Positions 57,970 to 64,000 of a stretch of 64,000 nucleotides of DNA are shown piece by piece. The notes beneath the pieces were generated by a model. That model was not told where the DNA came from. It searched no databases and worked only from the letters and a program-made list of their open reading frames with translations. The stretch spans positions 1,912,712 to 1,976,711 of the forward strand of contig CP075526.1 in NCBI GenBank assembly GCA_025808555.1, read 5' to 3'. Each line of letters starts with the position of its first letter. The first letter of the stretch is position 1. A program made the translations under genes and the position numbers. This stretch comes from Anaerolineales bacterium (GTDB lineage Bacteria > Chloroflexota > Anaerolineae > Anaerolineales > UBA11579).

Positions 57970-59145
57970 CTACGGAGTAGGCGTTGACTGGGCCGGAGCA
58001 CCGCTGCCGTTCCAGGTGAAGGTGCGCACCAGGCTTGCCGGGCCACCTTGGATGTAGACGGGCAGGCCGTCTGCATCCACGCCGATCTGCGCCACGGTGA
58101 CCACGTACCAGCGGAAGATATGCGGGCGGCCATCGGTGGGGCGGAAGGAGGTGGGTACCGAGAAAGTGGTGTCTTTCACTTCGTCAGTGATATGCAGGTT
58201 GCGGCCGCTGGTCACATCCACAATGGTGACCTGATAGTACTCGTTGTTGCGCAGCGCGCCCACGGAAGCCCACTGCAGCGCAATGGTGTCGCTGCTGGAG
58301 GTGAAGGCGTCGCCGTCCACCGGGAGCAGCAGCTCAGGGGCCGGATAAGGCGGGGCTACGGTGGGGGTCACCGTGGAGACGCCCACAAAAGTACGCATGC
58401 ACAGCGGGATGGCAAGGCGCTGGCCTTCAAAGGTGCCGTCTGAGGTCAGGTTGTTCCAGCTCATGATGGCTTCCATCGGCACGCCGTAGGTGACCGCGAT
58501 CAGGCTGAGCGATTCGCCAGCCTGCACCACATAGCTCTGCACATCGCAGGCGGCAATGGTGGCTTCCATCTCGCCCAGGGTGGCGGTGGCTTGCGGCGTG
58601 GCGGTGAAGGTAGGCTGGGGGATGAGCAGCGCCTGGCCGATGAACAGGCTGCAATTCGCATCCAGCGAGTTTTGTAAAATGATCGAGGCAGCGCTGACGT
58701 TGAAGGCAAAGCCAATGCCACCGCAAGTATCGTTCTGCTGCACTGTATAAGCCAGGGGAGTGTAGGTAGGCTCAGGGGTGGAGGTGGCAGTGGGCGTCTC
58801 CGGCGTTTCGGTAGCCGTGACGGTAGGCGTAGCGGTGGCGGTGCCCTCGACTTCAGGCGCCAAGAGGCGCCCGGTCTGTGAGAGGGCGGCGTAGGCTACG
58901 CCACTGCCGACCAGGAGCAGGAGCACCAGCAAGCCGATGGCGATCGGCAGGCTGAGGCGCAGCTCAGGCAGGCTGGTGCGGCCGCCGATGGGTGCGTCTG
59001 CCTTGGCGGCCTTTTTAGTAATAGGCGTGCTACCAGCCACGAACTGGTGACCGCACACCAGGCAGCGGGGCGCATTCTCACTGACGCGGGTGCCACAGCT
59101 GGGGCAAATTTTGGTGGGGGTGGAGCGAGGTTTGTCGGTTGCCAT
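57970..59145 (-). CDS. Membrane-anchored LysM protein with N-terminal zinc ribbon
   Basis: A 391-residue protein. The cytoplasmic N-terminus has a zinc ribbon (CPSCGTRVSENAPRCLVCGH, residues 14-33). One membrane helix follows (about 66-88), then an external Thr/Pro/Ala-rich linker and two LysM domains (YTVQQNDTCGGIGFAFNVSA near 135; YVVQAGESLSLIAVTYGVPM near 208). The C-terminal beta domain of about 120 residues (LLLPVDGDAF... RPHIFRWYVV) is Ig/fibronectin-like. It is probably a wall-binding receptor or anchor. The zinc ribbon facing inside is unusual for a LysM protein. Confidence 0.82.
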   Translation of the reverse strand: MATDKPRSTPTKICPSCGTRVSENAPRCLVCGHQFVAGSTPITKKAAKADAPIGGRTSLPELRLSLPIAIGLLVLLLLVGSGVAYAALSQTGRLLAPEVEGTATATPTVTATETPETPTATSTPEPTYTPLAYTVQQNDTCGGIGFAFNVSAASIILQNSLDANCSLFIGQALLIPQPTFTATPQATATLGEMEATIAACDVQSYVVQAGESLSLIAVTYGVPMEAIMSWNNLTSDGTFEGQRLAIPLCMRTFVGVSTVTPTVAPPYPAPELLLPVDGDAFTSSSDTIALQWASVGALRNNEYYQVTIVDVTSGRNLHITDEVKDTTFSVPTSFRPTDGRPHIFRWYVVTVAQIGVDADGLPVYIQGGPASLVRTFTWNGSGAPAQSTPTP

Positions 59146-59263
59146 AAACTCGGGCGATTATATCAAGGGGTGGGTTGACCGAATGAATAATGGATGAGTA
59201 GCGAAGATGGCAGCGAACAGGCGCATAAGGATACAAATCGCTGCTTTCAAAATGCGCACTGGT

Positions 59264-59269
59264 TATACT
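59264..59269 (+). promoter_or_regulatory. -10 box of hemW (leaderless layout)
   Basis: TATACT ending seven bases before the hemW ATG, with GTTTGTG between and no ribosome-binding site. Confidence 0.55.
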
Positions 59270-59276
59270 GTTTGTG

Positions 59277-60464
59277 ATGCAGCCCACCAGCTTGTATTTG
59301 CACATTCCCTTTTGCCGCCACCGGTGTGGCTATTGTGATTTCAATACCTATGCAGGCCTGGATAACCTCATCCCGGCGTACACGGATGCGCTGATCGCTG
59401 AGGCGTATTGGCTGGCCAGGGAGGCGGGCGAGCGGCTGCCGGTGCACACGATCTTTCTGGGCGGCGGCACGCCTTCGCTGCTGCCGCTGGAAGCGATGCA
59501 GCGCCTGTTACAGGCGCTGCAAGACGCCTATGATGTCGCCGCGGATGCCGAGATCTCGCTGGAAGCTAACCCCGGCACGCTCAGCCCGGAGTACCTGGCT
59601 GGCCTGCGGGCAGCGGGCTTCAACCGCATCAGCCTGGGCGTGCAGTCGGCCAGCCCGCACGAGCTGTTGGTACTGGAGCGCGAGCACGACTTTGTGGATG
59701 TGGTCAATTCGGTCAAGTGGGCGCGGCAAGCCGGTTTCGACAACCTGAACCTGGACTGGATCTTTGGCCTGCCCGGGCAGAGCCTGGCCAGCTGGCAGCG
59801 CAACCTGGAGCTGGCGACCAGCCTGGCGCCTGAGCACCTCTCGCTGTATGCGTTGAGCATTGAGCACGGCACGCCGTTCAGGGAACTGGATGCACGCGGC
59901 CTGCTGGCCCTGCCGGATGGGGATGCAGCCGCTGAGATGTATGAGCTGGCTGACCGCATGCTCGCGGACGCCGGTTTCGTGCAGTACGAGATCTCCAACT
60001 GGGCAAAATTGGGCGGCGATGGGCAGCCGCGGGTTTGCCGCCATAACTTGCAATACTGGCGCAATTTGCCTTACGCAGGGTTGGGGGCAGGGGCGCATGG
60101 CTTTTTGGCCGGCCACCGCACGGCCAATGTGCTGGCCCCGGCGGCTTACATCAAGCGCATGCGCGAAGCCGCGGCGCAGCCGCCGGCCTTGGAGTACCCG
60201 CGCACGCCGGTGACGGCCAGCGCCGAACGCGTGGACGCCCGGCGAGAGATGGGCGAGACGATGATGATGGGCCTGCGCCTGGTGCGCGAGGGCGTATCGC
60301 AGGCGGGCTTTGCCGAACGCTTTGGCAGCACGCTGGAGCAGACGTATGGGCGCAGCATTTCTGTGCTGCAGCGGCGCGGTCTGCTGGAAACCGCGTCGGG
60401 CGCACTGCGTCTGACGCACCAAGGCCGCCTGCTAGGCAACCAGGTTTTTATGGAGTTTGTCTGA
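59277..60464 (+). CDS. hemW: HemW-family radical SAM protein
   Basis: A 395-residue radical-SAM protein of the HemW (formerly HemN-like) group, which binds heme and transfers it rather than oxidising coproporphyrinogen. The cluster motif C-RHR-C-GY-C lies at about residues 14-21 (LYLHIPFCRHRCGYCDF). GGGTPSLL, SLEANPGTL, FNRISLGVQS and the C-terminal domain typical of HemW follow. The start ATG 59277 coincides with the predicted transcription start; the GTG directly before it is excluded on that ground. The HerA-like ATPase gene follows after 21 bases. Confidence 0.9.
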   Translation: MQPTSLYLHIPFCRHRCGYCDFNTYAGLDNLIPAYTDALIAEAYWLAREAGERLPVHTIFLGGGTPSLLPLEAMQRLLQALQDAYDVAADAEISLEANPGTLSPEYLAGLRAAGFNRISLGVQSASPHELLVLEREHDFVDVVNSVKWARQAGFDNLNLDWIFGLPGQSLASWQRNLELATSLAPEHLSLYALSIEHGTPFRELDARGLLALPDGDAAAEMYELADRMLADAGFVQYEISNWAKLGGDGQPRVCRHNLQYWRNLPYAGLGAGAHGFLAGHRTANVLAPAAYIKRMREAAAQPPALEYPRTPVTASAERVDARREMGETMMMGLRLVREGVSQAGFAERFGSTLEQTYGRSISVLQRRGLLETASGALRLTHQGRLLGNQVFMEFV

Positions 60465-60470
60465 GGCCGA

Positions 60471-60479
60471 TGTTATTAT
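60471..60479 (+). promoter_or_regulatory. Extended -10 box of the HerA-like gene (leaderless layout)
   Basis: TGTTATTAT (TG-n-TATTAT) ends six bases before the ATG, with no ribosome-binding site. Confidence 0.5.
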
Positions 60480-60485
60480 TCGCTT

Positions 60486-63038
60486 ATGGCAAAGAAAGCA
60501 ACCAAGAAAACGTCTACTAAAAAAGCGGCAACCAAAAAGACTGCGCCCAGCAAGACCAAGGCTGCAGATGTGCTGAATACCAAGGGCAAGTTCTACCTTG
60601 GTAAAGTCCACGATCTAAAGAAGAACCAAACCACCGACGAAGCGGTGCTTTACGACCCGGCTGACCTGACCACGCACGGTGTGGTCTTCGGCATGACCGG
60701 CTCTGGCAAGACCGGCTTGTGCATCGGTATTCTGGAAGAGGCTGCGCTGCAGGGCATCCCAGCGTTGATGATCGACCCCAAAGGTGACATCACCAACCTA
60801 CTGCTGCACTTCCCCAATCTGCAGCCGGCGGATTTTGAGCCCTGGATCAACCCTGACGAAGCCAAGCGGGCCGGGCAGGACGTGCAAACGGCCGCGGCGG
60901 CTACCGCCCAGCTGTGGAGCAAAGGCCTGGCTGACTGGGGCATTGGGCCGGAGCGCATTCAGGCCCTGACGGACTCGGCTGAGTTTGCGGTGTACACGCC
61001 GGGCTCAGATGCTGGTTACCCGGTCAGCATCCTGGCTTCGCTGCAGGCACCGCAAGAGGACTGGAACGAGCACCGCGAAGCCATCCGCGAGCGGATCGCT
61101 TCGACTGCCACGGCCATCCTGGGCCTGGTGGGCTTTGATGATGTAGACCCGGTGAAATCCCGCGAGCATATCCTGCTGGCGAATTTGTTCGAGCAAGCCT
61201 GGGCGGCCGGGCGCGATCTGAGCCTGGGCGACCTGATCCGCCAGGTGCAGAACCCTCCCCTCAGCAAGCTGGGCGTGCTGGATCTGGACCAGTTCTTCCC
61301 GGCCAAAGACCGCGGTGCGCTGGCGCTGCGCTTGAACAATATTCTGGCCGCGCCCAGCTTCCAGACCTGGCTGGAGGGCACGCCGCTGGAGATCGAGAAG
61401 CTGCTGTTCACCAAGGACGGCAAGCCGCGCCACAGCATCTTCCTGCTCTCGCATCTTTCGGATGCGGAGCGTATGTTCTTCATTACGCTGCTGTACTCGG
61501 CAGTGGAAACCTGGATGCGCAACCAGCGCGGCACCGGCTCGCTGCGCGCTCTGGTGTACTTCGACGAGATCCACGGCTATCTGCCGCCGGTGAAAGAGCC
61601 GCCCAGCAAGGCGCCGATGCTGCGCATGCTGAAGCAGGCGCGCGCCTTTGGCGTGGGGCAGTTGCTGGCCACGCAAAATCCGGTGGATGTCGACTACAAG
61701 GCGCTCTCCAACGCAGGCTCGTGGTTCATTGGCAAGCTGCAAACCGACCGCGACAAGGAGCGCCTGCTGGATGGGTTGGAGGGCGCAGCCCCCGGCGCGT
61801 TCAAGCGCTCTGACTACGACAAGCAGATCTCCGCGCTGGATAAGCGCGTGTTCCTGCTCCACAATGTGCATGAGAAGCAGCCCGTCATCTTCTATACTCG
61901 ATGGGCCATGAACTATTTGGCTGGCCCGCTGACGCGCAGCCAGATCCCTGCGCTCAACAAGCTGGCCTCAGGCGCCGCTCCGGCGGCCAAGGCTGGCAAG
62001 CCGTCATCATCTTCAAAAGAGGAGCCGCAAATGAATTCACAAACTGGCGCCCTGGGCCACCGGCCTATCGTCCCCTCTGGTGTGCAAGAGCTGTTCATGC
62101 CCGCCGCGCTGGGCCTGGAGGCGGCGGCGCAGCTCAGCCGCCGCAGCCTGCCGGCGGATGCCAAGCGCATCGGCCTGGCGTACCACCCAGCCCTTCTGGC
62201 GCAGGCGCAAGTGCGCATTCTGCAGCGCAAGTACAACCTCGACCTGGAAACCTACAAAGCCGCCCTGGTGACGGATGTGCCGGCGCGCAACCTGCGCTGG
62301 GAAGATTTTGAGCATGACCCGGTGGAGGAGCGCAGCCTAGAGGGCCGCCCGCAGGACGATGAAGCTGTATATGCTGACCTGAGCGGGACTCTCGCCGACG
62401 GTGCGCAGCTCAAGATCATGGAGCGCGATTTCGCCGACTGGGTGTACCGGGCCAGCGAAGTGCAGGTGTGGGCCAATGACGAGCTGAAGTTATATGCCGG
62501 GCCGGAATTGACCCGCGAGGAATTTGCGGCGTTGTGCGCGCAGGAAGCGCAGAGCAAGAGCAACCAGGAAGTTGACAAGGCCAAGCAAAAGTTCGAGACC
62601 CAGATCAAGAACCTGCAGAAGAAGCTGGAAAAAGAGCGCCGCGACCTGGGCCAGGATGAGCAGAAGGCCAACCAGCGAAATATAGAGGCGATGGGCACGC
62701 ATCTGGAGAATGTCATTGGCCTGTTTGCCGGCAGAAGCCGGCGCCTGACCACCTCGCTGACCAAGCATCGCATGTCCAGCGAGGCGAAGGCCCGCGTGGA
62801 AGACAGCAAGGCCACCATCACCAGCCTGGAGAAGGAGATGGAAGCGATGGGGGATGAAGTGCAGCAGGCGCTGGAAGCAATTGATGCGCGTTGGGATGCG
62901 GTAGCTGACAAGATCAGCCAGATCCCGATCGCGGCGGCGCGCAAAGATATCTATGTCAGCACCTTTGGCGTGGTGTGGCTGCCGTATCACCGCGTCAGCG
63001 TGGGCGGGCGTGAGGTCGAGATCCCTGCCTACGAGTAG
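60486..63038 (+). CDS. HerA/VirB4-like ATPase with basic N-terminal tail
   Basis: An 850-residue protein. The first 26 residues are a histone-H1-like Lys/Thr/Ala tail (KKATKKTSTKKAATKKTA) likely to bind nucleic acid. The FtsK/HerA-type ATPase domain follows, with Walker A GMTGSGKT at 69-76, LMIDPKGD, Walker B ALVYFDEIHGYLP near 355-367 and the sensor-like LLATQNPVDVDYKAL. A flexible Ala/Lys/Ser linker near 500-520 leads to a second region with a long coiled coil (about 690-790) and a C-terminal beta segment. No NurA nuclease or conjugation gene is adjacent. It is probably a DNA-translocating or pumping ATPase; its role is unknown. Confidence 0.82.
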   Translation: MAKKATKKTSTKKAATKKTAPSKTKAADVLNTKGKFYLGKVHDLKKNQTTDEAVLYDPADLTTHGVVFGMTGSGKTGLCIGILEEAALQGIPALMIDPKGDITNLLLHFPNLQPADFEPWINPDEAKRAGQDVQTAAAATAQLWSKGLADWGIGPERIQALTDSAEFAVYTPGSDAGYPVSILASLQAPQEDWNEHREAIRERIASTATAILGLVGFDDVDPVKSREHILLANLFEQAWAAGRDLSLGDLIRQVQNPPLSKLGVLDLDQFFPAKDRGALALRLNNILAAPSFQTWLEGTPLEIEKLLFTKDGKPRHSIFLLSHLSDAERMFFITLLYSAVETWMRNQRGTGSLRALVYFDEIHGYLPPVKEPPSKAPMLRMLKQARAFGVGQLLATQNPVDVDYKALSNAGSWFIGKLQTDRDKERLLDGLEGAAPGAFKRSDYDKQISALDKRVFLLHNVHEKQPVIFYTRWAMNYLAGPLTRSQIPALNKLASGAAPAAKAGKPSSSSKEEPQMNSQTGALGHRPIVPSGVQELFMPAALGLEAAAQLSRRSLPADAKRIGLAYHPALLAQAQVRILQRKYNLDLETYKAALVTDVPARNLRWEDFEHDPVEERSLEGRPQDDEAVYADLSGTLADGAQLKIMERDFADWVYRASEVQVWANDELKLYAGPELTREEFAALCAQEAQSKSNQEVDKAKQKFETQIKNLQKKLEKERRDLGQDEQKANQRNIEAMGTHLENVIGLFAGRSRRLTTSLTKHRMSSEAKARVEDSKATITSLEKEMEAMGDEVQQALEAIDARWDAVADKISQIPIAAARKDIYVSTFGVVWLPYHRVSVGGREVEIPAYE

Positions 63039-63066
63039 GGAATAGTAATTTTCTTAGAGAAAAGTT

Positions 63067-63094
63067 AAAGGCACTGGCGAAAGCCAGTGCCTTT
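63067..63094 (+). terminator. Terminator of the HerA-like gene
   Basis: Twelve-base stem AAAGGCACTGGC / GCCAGTGCCTTT capped by a GAAA tetraloop, followed by CGTTTA. Confidence 0.85.
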
Positions 63095-63166
63095 CGTTTA
63101 TGTCAGTGATACATCCCGTGGGAAGCCGTTGTCGGTGGTAACAATCCACTACCAACGGAGGTAATC

Positions 63167-63355
63167 ATGTTAACTTGGGCACTCACTTTTCTTGTCATCG
63201 CCATCATTGCCGGTTTGTTGGGCTTCCGTGGCGTTGAAGTGACGGCGGCCAACATTGCGCAGTTGATCTTCACCATCTTTGTGGTGTTGCTGATCATCTC
63301 GCTGCTGTTCGGCCGTGTGCTGTTTGAGGTTTCGTACGTGCCAATGTTGGCGTAA
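63167..63355 (+). CDS. DUF1328-family small membrane protein
   Basis: A 62-residue protein with two membrane helices ([19 protein letters not shown] and [17 protein letters not shown]) separated by [12 protein letters not shown], the layout of the DUF1328 (YtjA) family. These proteins are often induced by stress and have no known function. GGAGGT precedes the ATG. It is a single gene with its own terminator, convergent with a DUF892 protein gene that belongs to the same general stress repertoire. Confidence 0.88.
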   Translation: MLTWALTFLVIAIIAGLLGFRGVEVTAANIAQLIFTIFVVLLIISLLFGRVLFEVSYVPMLA

Positions 63356-63376
63356 ACAACAACATTGCCGTCCATT

Positions 63377-63410
63377 AAAAAAGAGCGCCCCGAACGGGGC
63401 GCTCTTTTTT
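63377..63410. terminator. Rho-independent terminator, bidirectional
   Basis: Sixteen-base stem AAAAAAGAGCGCCCCG / CGGGGCGCTCTTTTTT with an AA loop, between convergent DUF1328 and DUF892 genes. Confidence 0.94.
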
Positions 63411-63425
63411 TCTTACAGGCAAGTA

Positions 63426-63896
63426 CTAGGCGAGCTGCTGGAGCTTTTCAAGAGCAGCTTGTTCCTCACGCAGGGATTGCGCCAGGATCGAAGCGGTCTG
63501 GGTGTGCCCCAGTTCCTCAGCGGCTTTGATGGCCGACTTGTAGGCAACGATCTCGTAATGCTCGATCTTCTGCCCACCGGTGACCAAAACCTCGGTAAGG
63601 AGATCCTTGGGTAACTCCTTCTCTTTCATGATCTCGTCGCCTTCTTTGACGAGGCCTTCCATGCCCACACACTTCACGCCGCCGGCTTCCCAGTCGAGCG
63701 TTTTGAAGATGCCTTCAATTCGCTTGGCGTGCTCTTTCGTTTCTGCAAGGTGGGAAGAGAGGGCATCTTTGACTTCCTGCTTGTTGACGGCGTTGATCAC
63801 TTTGGGAAGCGCTTCGATCAACTGGTTCTCTGCATTGTAGAGATCCTTCAGTTCATGAATGAACAACTTCTCGTGCGAATCCAAGGTCATTGTCAT
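63426..63896 (-). CDS. DUF892/YciE-YciF family ferritin-like protein
   Basis: A 156-residue four-helix-bundle protein. ELKDLYNAENQLIEALPKVI (about 15-34), then HLAETKEHAKRIEGIF, QKIEHYEIVAYKSA and LREEQAALEKL match the YciF family and supply the Glu/His residues of a ferritin-like di-iron site. The family is linked to stress responses. AGGAGG lies just before the chosen ATG; a longer in-frame reading passes back through this ribosome-binding site. Beyond it, the last 100 bases of the window hold no feature I can name. Confidence 0.9.
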   Translation of the reverse strand: MTMTLDSHEKLFIHELKDLYNAENQLIEALPKVINAVNKQEVKDALSSHLAETKEHAKRIEGIFKTLDWEAGGVKCVGMEGLVKEGDEIMKEKELPKDLLTEVLVTGGQKIEHYEIVAYKSAIKAAEELGHTQTASILAQSLREEQAALEKLQQLA

Positions 63897-64000
63897 GGCT
63901 GCCTCCTGTGGCAGGGAACGAGGAGGCAAAATGCTCGTTATGAGGACGCATGAAACTCATGCAAAAATCAAACAGGGGCTGGCTATATCTCGCGGCGGCC

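Noticed and set aside
1-64000. CRISPR arrays
   Set aside because: No regularly spaced direct repeats of 23-40 bases were seen; the only tandem repeat is the Pro-Thr-Pro coding run.
1-64000. Insertion sequences, prophage or integrative elements
   Set aside because: No transposase, integrase or phage structural motifs in any frame, and the single tRNA is not flanked by an integrase or a repeated 3' end.

Overview
This GC-rich 64 kb window reads as an ordinary chromosomal segment of a Chloroflexota bacterium, probably class Anaerolineae. That placement is an inference. It rests on the mixture of MreBCD/RodA/MinCDE cell-shape genes, a fused NuoCD, RicT-like PSP1 protein, KorAB-type 2-oxoacid:ferredoxin oxidoreductase, and surface proteins with LysM or CAP domains joined by Thr/Pro/Ala-rich linkers. 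No phage, insertion sequence, plasmid or CRISPR array was seen. One tRNA gene (Gly, anticodon CCC) and one large structured RNA (a glmS ribozyme candidate) are present.

Layout. 1-4.7 kb: end of a sugar/nucleobase-type ABC transporter whose permease is fused to an amidohydrolase, then a bicupin and an SDR-like protein. 4.7-13.9 kb (minus strand): gltX, rodA, minCDE, and mreBCD plus PBP2, a cell-envelope and division-site block. 14.0-16.4 kb: ribozyme leader and glmS, which supplies amino sugar for the same wall. 16.4-21.3 kb: ArsR/SRPBCC pair, a squalene-cyclase-fold protein, azlCD, and two secreted proteins. 21.3-25.8 kb: SufR-like regulator, iscX, nuoB-nuoCD-nuoI and a small Cys-rich protein. 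25.8-32.4 kb: a frameshifted nucleotidyltransferase with its small partner, a cysteine-free Mrp, RicT-like protein, cupredoxin lipoprotein, BtuF-like protein, DMT exporter and an unknown membrane protein. 32.4-41.7 kb: pyk, tRNA-Gly, Na/Pi-symporter-like protein plus UspA, korAB with a GntR/FCD regulator, an MBL-rhodanese protein and a 68-aa unknown with its own strong promoter and terminator. 41.7-46.4 kb: an ftsZ cluster with unknown partners. 46.4-49.7 kb: small metabolic and acetyltransferase genes. 49.7-52.8 kb: a five-gene DUF2089/DUF4097/SHOCT-like operon. 52.8-53.5 kb: a gene-free stretch with palindromic repeats. 53.5-64 kb: YgfZ-like protein, trxB, mdh, gltA, LysM protein, hemW, HerA-like ATPase, DUF1328 and DUF892 proteins.

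How it fits together. Central carbon and redox metabolism is represented by pyk, mdh, gltA, korAB, nuoBCDI and trxB, with Fe-S support from iscX, Mrp and YgfZ. Envelope growth is represented by glmS, mreBCD, PBP2, rodA, min and ftsZ. The most interesting signals are: a ~25-residue helical module repeated five times across four adjacent genes of the DUF4097 operon; an FtsZ whose T7-loop catalytic Asp is His; an expanded glmS ribozyme; a cysteine-free Mrp; a permease-amidohydrolase fusion; and a recurring promoter layout (-10 box 6-8 nt before the start codon, no ribosome-binding site) that points to leaderless mRNAs.
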